A program made the translations under genes and the position numbers. Below, one piece after another: positions 19,955 to 29,680 of a stretch of 64,000 nucleotides of DNA. The stretch comes from Farysia itapuensis (lineage: Eukaryota > Basidiomycota > Ustilaginomycetes > Ustilaginales > Ustilaginaceae): NCBI GenBank assembly GCA_023212645.1, contig JALBYC010000001.1, positions 682,001-746,000 on the forward strand, written 5' to 3'. The number at the start of each line of letters is the position of its first letter. The stretch's first letter is position 1. The notes beneath the pieces were generated by a model. The model saw only the letters and a program-made list of their open reading frames with translations, was not told the origin of the DNA and did not search any database.

Positions 19955-22621
19955 ATGCAGCCGAGCAATACCAACTTTGCTGGCTCCAATCAGGATGGGG
20001 CTAAGCAGGAGAACTATGCACAGTCGTTCTACGATCCTTCCTCTGCCGATGGATACGTCGACATGCTGAGCGCAAATGCATCAATATCCGCACGTCTCTC
20101 CACGAGCGGAGCTAGCAATCAGCAACCTTTTCGCGATTCAGTGCCTGTGCCAAGTCCATTGTCAAGCCCTCGGACGAGTGTTGCCTCTCCTTACCTACAT
20201 CACCGCACCAGCTCACATGGCTCTGACCAAGCCTATCCCGCCACAATGGGTCAAGCATTCGATTCCGTCGATAGCCTCGGCCGAATCGGCCAGATCTCGT
20301 TGGACGAACACAGTCGCCAGCCGTCAGCCCTCGAAGGCGCGGCAGAGACCGCACCAAGCAATTTCTACTCCTCTTCGAGCGGCTCAGGACAGTTGACCTC
20401 GGCGGCCGCGTACAGCTCTTTAGCTGCAGCTTCCTCACAAAGTATCAACAGCAGCAACAGCAGCAGCAGCGTTGGCAGCGGTAGCGTTGCTACATCCCCA
20501 CAACCAAATCCTGGCGCGACTCCGCAATTGACACTTGGCATCCCAAAGGTATCCGTGTCCGACACCTCCATGGATTATACCCCCGTGGCCTCAGTAGCAG
20601 ACTCCAACATGCCCAGCATTAATGTCATGGCGCCATCGCCTTCAACGCCCAGAGCCGGCGGACAGAACGGACAGGACGGTGGTTTCCAAGACATACTGGC
20701 TCAGCTTGCAGCTGCACAGAACAACGGCGTAGGGATGGCATCAATCCAAGAGAACGACTCGTCTCAGGAGCCATGGCTGAACGACTCTAGCAACAACACG
20801 CAGACCTACTCCAGGCTAGCCAACACATCTGCTCAAAATTCTGCCTACCAGTCTGACGTTACGGACAATCCAGAATCATGGCTTCAGTCACCGTCCGGCG
20901 ACGCTCCCATCCGTCCACATTCTGCTAGCGGGCGAATAGTGCCGCAAACTTACAGCGAGGAGCCCTCGCAGCTAATGTCTGCGTTCACGGGGATCCAGTC
21001 ACGCTCCGGCAATCTGCACGGACCTGGCCAATGGTCAAGCCAAGCGAAGAGGCAAGATTCGTATGACAAGATTCGTCAGTTCTTGCGTCTCGACGTAGAC
21101 ATGGGCTATCAGAATAGTGCCAAGAACGAGTCGCCAACCATGGCCATGTTCCGTAAGCGAGCTAACTCGGATATTGGACCCAGATCACCCGTCTCTGCCG
21201 GAGCCAATGGGACCGCTTTCGACTGGTCAATACCCCTAGCCGCACAAGCACAAGACAGTGCGAAATTTACCAACGTAAATGACTGGGACATGTTCAGGAC
21301 CAAGCTCGAATCGCAGTTCCCGGACAATCAGGCCTTCATGAACTCGCTCATGGCGAATGCGGGCCTGACAAACATGCAAACTTTTTCTCAGAACACCATG
21401 GATCCGTCGCTGCTAGACGGGCACCACCAGCCCCATGCTTCTCTAACTGCTTCGTTGGATTCTCAAGGCCCAAATTCGCAGATGTTCCATCAGTCTCACG
21501 CGCACACTCAGCCGCAGCAAGAACAGCGGCAGGAGCAGTCTGATCTCAGCTATGCCAACCTGTCAGGTACAGGCGGATTCGCAGGTCAATTGGGCAACGC
21601 CCGAGAGTTTAATTCACAGTGGAGATTCCCTGGTGACAGTCTTTCGCCCTCTATGAACAAGACTAAGCCGCGCAAGAGCAGCAGTCCTCGAGGAGCCCAG
21701 GGAGGCCACAAGAGGCTGGCACAGTCTGAGGATCTGTCCCAAAGCCGACTGTATCAGGGGCCAACGGAAGACTTTCTGGCGAGGATCACGGCGGTGAACG
21801 GGGGACTTGCTCCACCCGCGACAGGAAGAACAGTGTCAACCAGCAATGGAGCAGCAAATCAATTGGCAAACTCCGTAACAGGCTCGGCAAGAGTCCATCC
21901 ATACCGTCATGACCGACACTCCTCGTTCAGCTCAAATGCGTCCAACAGCAGTGCTGGCTCAGCATCACCGCTGCCACACATGCGTGGCGTCAAGCGTGAG
22001 ACAAGTCCAACATACTATTCACAGACCGCTTTGCCCATGTATGGCCAACTCGGTCAGAGCACGGGTCACGGTGCCATACCCGGCATGACGCTGGAGGGCG
22101 ATTCTCCCATGATGGACGCACCTGCAGTGCCAGTGGTGACGAGTCAAGCAACGCAAGCGGCCTCGGCATCACGTCGAAAGGCCGAGGCATTGTTTGCTTG
22201 CCCTGTAGCAGGTTGTGGGTCGACATTCACGCGACAGTACAACCTACGTGGTCATTTGCGCTCACATGCAGACGAGCGCCCGTACAAGTGTGAGTGGCCG
22301 GGTTGCGACAAGAGCTTCGCCCGTTCCCACGACTGCAAGCGACACCAGAATCTGCATCTCAATATCAAGCCACACACCTGCGAGTTGTGTGGCAAGACCT
22401 TTGCACGCTTGGACGCCCTTAATCGACACCACAAGAGCGACAATAGTGGTTGTAACACAGGAACAGATGGCAGCAGCAGTGGTCAGTCCAACTCGGCTAC
22501 ATCGTCGGTCGACTCAGGTTCAATCTTCTACTCAAGCGCTGGAGTAAAAGACGAGCAAGCCATGGCAGTTGGCGACGAAACCTCCAGGCCCGCCAAGGGT
22601 TTTGGAGGACATGTTTTGTGA
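19955..22621 (+). CDS. crz1: C2H2 zinc-finger transcription factor, Crz1/Prz1-like
   Basis: A single-exon product of 888 aa. The first ~740 residues are low-complexity, rich in Ser, Gln and Asn. Three C2H2 fingers follow: about 747-771 (CPVAGCGSTFTRQYNLRGHLRSH), 776-801 (ERPYKCEWPGCDKSFARSHDCKRHQNLH) and 806-830 (HTCELCGKTFARLDALNRHH). The FTRxYNLxxHLRSHxxERP and KSFARSHDxKRHxxLH patterns and the late DALxRHxK are those of calcineurin-responsive Crz1/Prz1 factors, which enter the nucleus upon calcium-driven dephosphorylation. No clear PxIxIT calcineurin-docking motif was confirmed by eye. An Ace2/Swi5-type factor is the main alternative. Confidence 0.75.
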   Translation: MQPSNTNFAGSNQDGAKQENYAQSFYDPSSADGYVDMLSANASISARLSTSGASNQQPFRDSVPVPSPLSSPRTSVASPYLHHRTSSHGSDQAYPATMGQAFDSVDSLGRIGQISLDEHSRQPSALEGAAETAPSNFYSSSSGSGQLTSAAAYSSLAAASSQSINSSNSSSSVGSGSVATSPQPNPGATPQLTLGIPKVSVSDTSMDYTPVASVADSNMPSINVMAPSPSTPRAGGQNGQDGGFQDILAQLAAAQNNGVGMASIQENDSSQEPWLNDSSNNTQTYSRLANTSAQNSAYQSDVTDNPESWLQSPSGDAPIRPHSASGRIVPQTYSEEPSQLMSAFTGIQSRSGNLHGPGQWSSQAKRQDSYDKIRQFLRLDVDMGYQNSAKNESPTMAMFRKRANSDIGPRSPVSAGANGTAFDWSIPLAAQAQDSAKFTNVNDWDMFRTKLESQFPDNQAFMNSLMANAGLTNMQTFSQNTMDPSLLDGHHQPHASLTASLDSQGPNSQMFHQSHAHTQPQQEQRQEQSDLSYANLSGTGGFAGQLGNAREFNSQWRFPGDSLSPSMNKTKPRKSSSPRGAQGGHKRLAQSEDLSQSRLYQGPTEDFLARITAVNGGLAPPATGRTVSTSNGAANQLANSVTGSARVHPYRHDRHSSFSSNASNSSAGSASPLPHMRGVKRETSPTYYSQTALPMYGQLGQSTGHGAIPGMTLEGDSPMMDAPAVPVVTSQATQAASASRRKAEALFACPVAGCGSTFTRQYNLRGHLRSHADERPYKCEWPGCDKSFARSHDCKRHQNLHLNIKPHTCELCGKTFARLDALNRHHKSDNSGCNTGTDGSSSGQSNSATSSVDSGSIFYSSAGVKDEQAMAVGDETSRPAKGFGGHVL

Positions 22622-23442
22622 AACCCTTCCCCGGTCTTGTTGATACCCTTGCTCTGTTTCTTGTCACCGTAGCTGTCAATAATGGACTACTGTATTACCT
22701 ACCAAGATGACGGTGTGTGTGCTCTGATTTTAAAAGAGATGTCCGGACCGATTTGCCGGTAATCTCAATGCAGTCTACGTGCAGCTTCTCCAGATGACCG
22801 ACCAATATGTGGGGTACCTCCGCAAATGTCTTTACCCCGGTCGATGTATGCCGGTGCATCTGCTTCAAGCATGGCCATTAGCTCTTCTGGTCGTCGGTCC
22901 TGTGCTGAGGCAACGTTGTCCGTCACAAACGTGCTAGGTGCGGACCGGTGTGGTGACCGGTTCTATTTGTTTTGAAAGCGGTGAATGTGAAATGCGCAGG
23001 GAGAGTGCGTGCGGCTTATTTTTGTTTTGATTTTCCTGGATCGACGCCAGACTGCCGCCAACTGCAGCAGCCAAAAGGGGGCGCTTCGGCGATTGCAACT
23101 TTACCAGACCGGGTCCGCTTTTCAGACAAACATACTCTCGAGCACAAACATCATCATTTCTCACACTCTCTCACCACATCCATCACTTGTCCCCATCGCG
23201 TCCTGCGAACGCTGGCAACGTCTTGCCAAGTGCATCCATTCAGCAGCGATTCCGTAAAGCAAACGCGTGGCTCCACTAGTCCAACTCATCCGAGCCGAAA
23301 GACAAGAGAAGAGAGCATCTGCAATGCTGTATGCCTTTTTGTAGTTTCTAGCGCCCTCTAAACGCTGCTTCCTTGCAGAGTCGTCCGCAGATCGTCGTGC
23401 CTTGACCCACAGATCTTCGCCAAGCGACCTCATACTCTCAAG
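22622..23442. promoter_or_regulatory. Intergenic region upstream of the GNAT gene, no gene seen
   Basis: This 821-nt stretch lies between two genes on the plus strand. It contains the C2H2 gene 3' end and the promoter of the acetyltransferase gene. Short frames on both strands lack any family features. No repeat was noted. Confidence 0.45.
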
Positions 23443-26400
23443 ATGACCACATTACAAGAGCAGATGGCTGGACCATCGCGACCTCGCTTCAATGGCTGGC
23501 TCACTATGGCACCAGACGTGGATCCTGTCCCACTCTCCACGATAGCCATCCCAGACACTGGTGCAATTCCAGAAGCTACTGCATCAACACATGGCTTTGG
23601 CATGCTCGGCCAGTCTGTGCGCTTGCCGCAACGCAAAACGCGACGTGCCACATTCCAAGTAGGTTCGCCCGGCCTTTCTGACCACGAGGGCGACTCGGAC
23701 CACACGCATTCATCGCACAGCAGCTCAGACGCACCAGACTTTGATGTCAGGGCTTCATTCGCACCTATGCCCACCTGGGGCAAGGCCAAGACATCTTCCA
23801 TGCCCCTCGAGAGCGCTCCCAACTCTGAACAATTGCAAGAAGAGGAGCACGAGGACACCGGTGGTCTGTCATTTGCGGGCCGTCAGTGGAAGGGCAAGAC
23901 CGTACACGCTGTCGAACAAGAGCTTGAAGCCTTAAGAGATGTCAGGCTTATGAGCCATGCACCCGACGCGATCTATCTCGCATCGCGTCTCGAGGGACTT
24001 CGACGCAATCTCGAAATCGAAGAGAGACGACCATCCTACGTCGAATACGAAGAAGACTCTATCGTCGACGATGAGCCGCGCATTCTGGCTCATCCCGATC
24101 CGAGCCTGGAACCGTACGAAGAAACCCATAGCGCAGCAGACATTGCATTACGGATGGGCGTTCGAGCCCTCCCAGCGCTCGCGCACCGTCCAGTTTCCAA
24201 CGCCTCCTCGGTCAGTCTCGTCGAGGGCGAAACACCGGAGGACATCGGTTATGATGTCGACTATGTGCCAGCCACAGTGCACAATCCCGAGGAGCTGAGA
24301 TTGCCTGCAGCAGCCGGATTCGCCAAGATTGATCCAGCAGCACGAGCAGCAGCGCTCAACTCAAGAGTCGACATTCGCAACCTGCGCAGAAGCGATCTCG
24401 ACCAAGTCAGAGATTTGCATGCCTTTCACGGCGAATTTGATCAAGTAAGTACTCCTCCCAGCTACATACGCTGTCACCGTCCCGAACCATCACCCGACCA
24501 GACGACCCAGAGCAGTCCAGATGCAGTCACGCTGCTCTCGTCTTTCGACGCATACAATCAGCATTCCAGATCCGTCGCTGTGCCCTTATTCGAGGGCCTT
24601 ACAACGACTTGACCGCCTCTGGCTTGATACCCATCTGCACACATTATTTTCTCGTCATTACATACTTCTGGTTCTCATTGTCTGGTCGTGCTCTGTCTAA
24701 TCGTCATCGGCAATCTATCGTTGCAAGTGTTACTGCGATTGCGCTGCAAGGGGCGACGCAGGGCTTAAGATGACGCATGCATCACGTACAGGCTCGTGTA
24801 TTTTCATATACGGAGCATCCTGCTGTACGGTCAACTCTGCGTCTGCTTAAGGGCACGTTTTGTCACAGTAACCACAACCGTCGACCATCTCGCTCGTATT
24901 TCGGAGATGTCATCGATAAGGATCTCGGTGTCCATCCTCGCCCGCCTTTATTTCGCCGCTGACTTCGGTGGAATTCTGCACCGAGCAACTCCGAGATCCG
25001 TCCCGCCGGCGGCGAAAAGATTGCCGAGTCGACTCTAACATTGGTCGGCGGAAATCTATACATCTATTCACATTCACATGCAGCAGAATGTGGGGTTTGA
25101 CAGCTAGCTAGCTAGCTGTCGTTCGGCCTTCGGAGAACTCTGTTGACGCCAGGCCCTCCGTCATACTCCTGTCTCGTCTAGCCTTCGGGTCGTCTGGAAA
25201 TCTGGGGTGATTTTGTCACATTGCCGATCCTGTTGACTGACTCCGTTGCTTTTCTTTTCTGCAGTCGCCCGGCCAGGCAGAAACATATGCTTCTACGGCG
25301 TCCTTTTTGCTACGATTGCTGGTGGACGACCGACACGTGTGTCTGGTTGCCGTCGCAAAACCGATCCCGGAGCCAACAGCGCCTTTGCCGGCCGCTGCTG
25401 ATCTCGCTCGTGCTACTGATGCGGACTCTGGGGATTCGTGTGCCGCTTCACCTGCCTCATCGGCGGAAGATCTAGACGAGCAGCCCGATCCGGACTCACT
25501 CGCACTGCCGGCTTCCGCGACAGCCCCCTCCCCAGCAACGGGCCAGGCATCGAACATGACTACACCCGAGTCGACCCCATCATCTTCCCTGTTTCTGTCA
25601 TCTCGCACGCGCGGATTGCTACCGCCTCGACGGAAAAAGTTCCTGGCTCCTCGAGGACAAGACGGCCGTATTAACAACACACCAGCGACATCGGTGTTTT
25701 CCGATCTGCTTGCCGAACGTGGCGCCCCTGGCAAACGATTCACGCTCGACGATCTGCCTGGCCCCACAGAAGATGTATCTCAGACGCGGGTCAGAAAGGT
25801 GCTAGCGATACCTCCAGCGCAGTCTCAAAATGGTGCTCAAGGAGCGATCTCTGGATCTCTTGCACGGGTCGACACCGAGACTATTGTCGGAGTTGTTTCA
25901 GCAAGGGTTTCCGTCGTCATTGCACCGAGCGAAGACTCGTTGTTTGCGCCTGATTCCAGCGGCGGCAAAGACGAGGCTAGCTCATTGATCGATGTGCATG
26001 TGCTGACGCTCGCCATTGCACCCGAAGAGCGAGGGCAAGGTCTGGGTGCCAAGCTGCTTTCGGCTTTGCATGGAGAGTGTATGGCCAAGTCGAGATTGAT
26101 GGCTTTGCGGATCGCCCGCCCCCGCAAAGGTCGGTCCTGGGGTGCTATCCCGACCGTTGCGCCTCTGACGCCGCGCTTCATTGACCTACCCGATGAAAAG
26201 TTCGGATGCGAACCTACAGCGGATCTGCTCTCCTCGGTCGAGACGCTCCCCGGCAAACCCTCTGCTGTTGATGACGAGGTTGTAGCTCTACTAGCCGCCG
26301 CTCCACCAGCACCGGAGGGCAAACACCTCACACGCACCTTCCTCGAAGTCCACCCAGCCAACCTACACGCCATGGCCTTGTACACCGCACACGGCTTCCA

Positions 26401-26542
26401 CAGACCCTCTGAACCCAGCCGTGCCGTCAAAAAGGGTTTCTACAGGGGCGATACCCGCATAGCCACGCGCGAACGAGCCAAACCCGGCGGCACAGACGCC
26501 TGGGTCCTCGAACGCTTCGATGGCCCACTCCCCATCAACTAG
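23443..26542 (+). CDS. GNAT-family N-acetyltransferase (two exons, long intron)
   Basis: Proposed CDS: exon 1 23443-24444 (334 codons) and exon 2 25265-26542, both phase 0, giving 759 aa. The donor is GTAAGT at 24445 and the acceptor TTTTCTGCAG ends at 25264. The join is supported by the domain: exon 1 ends with the first GNAT strand and helix (IRNLRRSDLDQVRDLHAFHG), and exon 2 continues with LLRLLVDDRHVCLVAVAK, DVHVLTLAIAPEERGQGLGAKLL (acetyl-CoA loop) and FLEVHPANLHAMALYTAHGF. The layout resembles N-terminal acetyltransferases NAA50/NAA60, with extra inserts of ~110 and ~75 residues. The first ~310 residues are disordered. Substrate is unknown. Unspliced transcript would end at 24612 after 389 codons. 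Confidence 0.78.
24445..25264 (+). other. Intron of the GNAT gene (about 820 nt) with a 22-nt perfect palindrome
   Basis: At about 820 nt this is roughly ten times the other introns in the window. The frame of exon 1 stays open 55 codons into it, stopping at 24610-24612. At 25099-25120 there is a perfect 22-nt palindrome with core CAGCTAGCTAGCTAGCTG. The palindrome is about 145 nt before the acceptor. An additional small exon cannot be excluded. Confidence 0.55.
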
Positions 26543-26855
26543 CACTCGCATACGTCCCCAGCACTCCTCCTGTACCCTTTTATCTCGTCCATATATCCAC
26601 CGAACAATGTCTAGAATCACAGCTTTCCTTCCGAGGAACATCAGCACAGACGGGCGAAGTGGAGAAATGTGTGAATGCTGATATTGACAACCCGAAGCCT
26701 TGAGAGGGCAGCTCGGGAAAGAAGACTGAGAGTCGAGACCGTACGCCGGTGCTCGATCAGAACAACGTGAGAGGAGCTGTACGAGGCTCGCAGCTTTTTG
26801 TATATGTGTGTTGTAGATTGCGGGTGCGCGAATGCTTGGGACAAAAGCGGGTGGC
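26543..26855. other. Convergent intergenic region GNAT / eL39, nothing distinct
   Basis: This 313-nt interval lies between the acetyltransferase stop and the eL39 stop. It should hold both 3' untranslated regions. No coding or repeat feature was seen. Confidence 0.5.
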
Positions 26856-27494
26856 TTAGATACCAAGCTTGGTTCGGCGCCAGTGACGACGCTTAGCGTT
26901 GTACTGAATCTTGTTGTCGGCCTTCATTCGGAACCAGTTTGGGATGGGTCTGCGAGGTGAGGAAGAAGGTCAGTATTCTGCAATCATATCGGTTTGGCGT
27001 AGCACAAGGACAAAGCAGCAGAGCGACAAGAGTGGCAGGTAGAGCGGTTGGACGGACGGCGCCGCAATTTCTCGAAAGTCGAAGATATCCACCGCGGTCA
27101 CGCTGCCATGACATAGTCGTGATGCTTTGCAAGCTGACAAGCGTATGACAGAGCTTTGCACACCTGGCAAACGGTGGCTTCTGCAAAACACTTGCGGCAA
27201 CTACTGCAAAACACTGCGCAAATGCAGTATCAAGTCGAAGATTGACACTGCTTTGGCGGATGCTGTTGGTCGCACTGTGACTACATGGGCGAAAGTCGAT
27301 GTAGCAGATGTGCGCAGATTGTGATATGACCATGTCGCCGAGGTCGAAGCTACCACGACTGCTGGTTTTTGCTGATGTTCTGAAGCTCTGCTGCTGTGTG
27401 CTGTGTGCTGAGGAGAAGCTCTTCATACATACCGGTTCTGACGCTGCGCCTTTGCGAGCTTCACCTTGGTGCGGAAAGTCTTTTGCGACGGCAT
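26856..27494 (-). CDS. rpl39: 60S ribosomal protein L39 (eL39), two exons
   Basis: Exon 1 is 27494-27433 and exon 2 26949-26856, separated by a 483-nt intron (26950-27432) with GTATGT donor and CTCGCAG acceptor. The product is 51 aa, exactly the length of eL39. It begins [20 protein letters not shown] and continues across the junction as [18 protein letters not shown], ending [11 protein letters not shown]. eL39 is a tiny basic protein lining the peptide exit tunnel of the large subunit. No open frame of ordinary length reveals the gene because the intron is three times longer than the coding part. The intron carries TGCAAAACACT twice (near 27182 and 27207 on the plus strand); I saw no convincing box C/D pair that would mark a snoRNA. 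Confidence 0.96.
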
Positions 27495-28077
27495 TGTCCC
27501 AATATACTGTTGGTGGATGGTGGTATTGAGAGGGAGTTTTGGACCACGAATGTTAGAAGAGGGCGTGGGCCCAGTCATTTCGGCTTGTGGGACCAGCATA
27601 GTTTTGTCTTTTCGTCACGTGAGAAACTAGAAAAATGTCCTTTCAAGATTCTCTAACAATGTCCGGAATTTTTTCCGTCCTCGCGTCCTCCGGCACGATC
27701 CGCACGATTGACACCAGCTGCATGCATGTGACTGTCGCACGTGCTGCTCATGTTGCCTGTCACAGTGTCAAGCGTGTCAATGTTCGCCCTACGTGTACTC
27801 ACACTATGAAGGAGGCTATCTGGCATGGCGATACAATTGTTCAGCACTCACTCCATCCTCCAAGCTTCTTCGTAGAGATGCTCAGGCGATGCACGTTTAG
27901 TATACATTGGCATTCATGCTGAGAAAACCAAATCGCAGACGGACGGATGAGACTGAGCCGGATCAAAACTGTTGCCGTCATGGGACACAACATTGAAGCC
28001 TGTACTCGTAACGTGCAGCCTTGTTAATATTGCCATTTTTTTCAATGACAATATAATGCAGCAGCAGCAGCAGCAGC

Positions 28078-28112
<35 letters not shown>

Positions 28113-28447
28113 GCTACATCATGTGCACCGGTCTTACCGCAAACGCAGAATTTAGCCGGGTCTCCCAGACAAGTATATGTGATCCGTTTGCTAGACGCTG
28201 ACTTAGGTCAGGAGGTAGAAGCTGACGCTTGGACACTATTTCAGTCTGCTTCGGAACACAAGCTTGATTGCGGCTGCCTTTCGACTAGGGCTTTGGGCGG
28301 AGTGCCGGAGCGGTCCCTATCTTCAAGACTGTGAACGTTCGGGCGTATCGCCTAAGCTGCCGAGACGCACGCTAATATGAACGACACATAACCCTCGATG
28401 CGAGAAAGCGCATTCCATTGCAATACAAGCGAGGGCTGATACAGGGA
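27495..28447. other. Intergenic region with rpl39 promoter and CAG repeat, no convincing gene
   Basis: This 953-nt stretch lies between the start of rpl39 and the stop of the dienoyl-CoA reductase gene, both on the minus strand. A plus-strand frame at 27972-28334 (120 codons) is created around the CAG repeat and encodes Gln and Ser runs, but has no family features. No tRNA or rRNA was recognised. Confidence 0.5.
28058..28110. repeat. GCA/CAG trinucleotide repeat
   Basis: Seven GCA units (28058-28078), the dinucleotide GA, then ten GCA units (28081-28110). It lies outside any gene I can support. The GA interruption shifts the frame between the two halves, so a translated product would switch from Gln to Ser. 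Confidence 0.95.
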
Positions 28448-29504
28448 CTAGAGACGAGAACCAGTGACGATGTCCTTGAGCGATTGCGGGTCGAGTGAGG
28501 TGGTAGGATAGGGAAGCATGGGTCCTTGAACATGCCAGGCGCCTGTGAAAAAAGTATCTCCGTCAGCTGTGTTCTCGTTTGCTGATAGCACGTGTACTTA
28601 CCGCCGTCGACAACCATCTGTGTACCCGTGACATATGTAGCGGCGTCGCTGAAGAGGAATACACCTGCGGCGGCAATGTCGGACTGGGGAGAGAAGCATC
28701 AGTGTCAGAGGAGTCGAGCAGTAGATCACATTTGTACACATTGCTTACTTTAGCGCCCATTCGTTGCATAGGAATACCCTCACCGACCATATTGGCCGCG
28801 CCTTTGGGAGCCAGTCTGTCCATGCCTTCGGTTCCAGCGATAGGGCCAGGAGCAATGATGTTGCTTCGAACGCCAAGCGGACCCATTTCGACGGCAAGTA
28901 CTCTGCTGAGTGCATCAACTCCGGCCTTGGCTGCACTGGGATGCGACTGCCAGGGCAATCCAAAGTAATGCAGCGTAGCGCTGACAAAGATGTAGCTGCC
29001 TTTATTCTTGGTGATCTCTGGCAGCGTCGCCTTGACAGTGTTGTATGAGCCGATGAGGTCAATGTCAATGACGGTCTTGAAACCTTTCTCGGAGTTGTCT
29101 TCAATGCCTGCAAGCCAATTAGCGGCCGAACCTGCAATAACAAAGTCGATGCGACCAAAGGCGTCCAGCGTCTTTTGCACTGCTGCCTTCAGCTGCTCTG
29201 GCTCTCGTACATCAGCCGGGCATGGCAGACACTTTTGACCCGTAGCTTCAAAGAGAGCTTTGGAAGAAGCTGCAAGACGGTCTGCTTTTCGACCCAAGAT
29301 GGCCGCATTGGCGCCAAAGGACATAATGGACTGAACCATTTCGTAGCAGATGCCGGAACCTCCACCGGTGCAGAATAGCACCTTGCCCTTGAAGATATCG
29401 GGCAAAAAGACCTTTTTGGGGTCAGCAGGTGTTAGCTTGACAGCTGCACGCTCTGTAGATCGTGACATGGCTTGAAAGGTGTGCAGGTGCGTGGTGTTGC
29501 TCAA
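28448..29504 (-). CDS. sps19: Peroxisomal 2,4-dienoyl-CoA reductase (SDR family), three exons
   Basis: Exon 1 29504-28749, exon 2 28683-28602, exon 3 28542-28448; introns of 65 and 59 nt with GTAAGC and GTAAGT donors and CCCCAG and TCACAG acceptors. The 310-aa product has the SDR cofactor motif TGGGSGICYEMV, ADVREPEQ, FVIAGSAANWLAG, and SATLHYFGLPWQSHPSAAKAGVDAL, where the second-half pattern of dienoyl-CoA reductases replaces the usual YxxxK. Exon 2 supplies TYVTGTQMVVDGG. The C-terminus is SRL, a type 1 peroxisomal targeting signal. The enzyme removes double bonds during peroxisomal oxidation of unsaturated fatty acids. A second start at 29468 (MSRSTER) is possible and looks slightly better. 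Confidence 0.9.
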
Positions 29505-29680
29505 GGTAGGAGTGGACGTGCTTAAATAGAGTTCCGGCTACTCAGCAACCGGTAAGCGCACGTCTGCTGTCAAAATGTGGAGACTATCACGGAACTCGGA
29601 TTTCGGTGACACATTTTGACATGGTGCGATTTGCGCAATTTCGCGGCCCATGTGAATGCTAAAAGCGGGGGTATAATGGG
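29505..29680. promoter_or_regulatory. Short promoter region of the dienoyl-CoA reductase gene with inverted repeats
   Basis: Only 176 nt separate the reductase start from the Ku70 stop. They hold a perfect 12-bp inverted repeat, TGTCAAAATGTG at 29568-29579 and its complement at 29610-29621, with a 30-nt spacer. They also hold CGG-N11-CCG at 29535-29551, embedded in two CCGG sites. Everted or inverted CGG triplets are the usual target type of Zn2Cys6 regulators, including those of fatty-acid genes. Binding is inferred only from spacing. Confidence 0.4.

Noticed and set aside
26950..27432. Intronic snoRNA in rpl39
   Set aside because: No convincing C/D or H/ACA boxes were seen by eye.
27972..28334. 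120-codon frame spanning the CAG repeat
   Set aside because: Built around a trinucleotide repeat; no conserved residues outside Gln/Ser runs.
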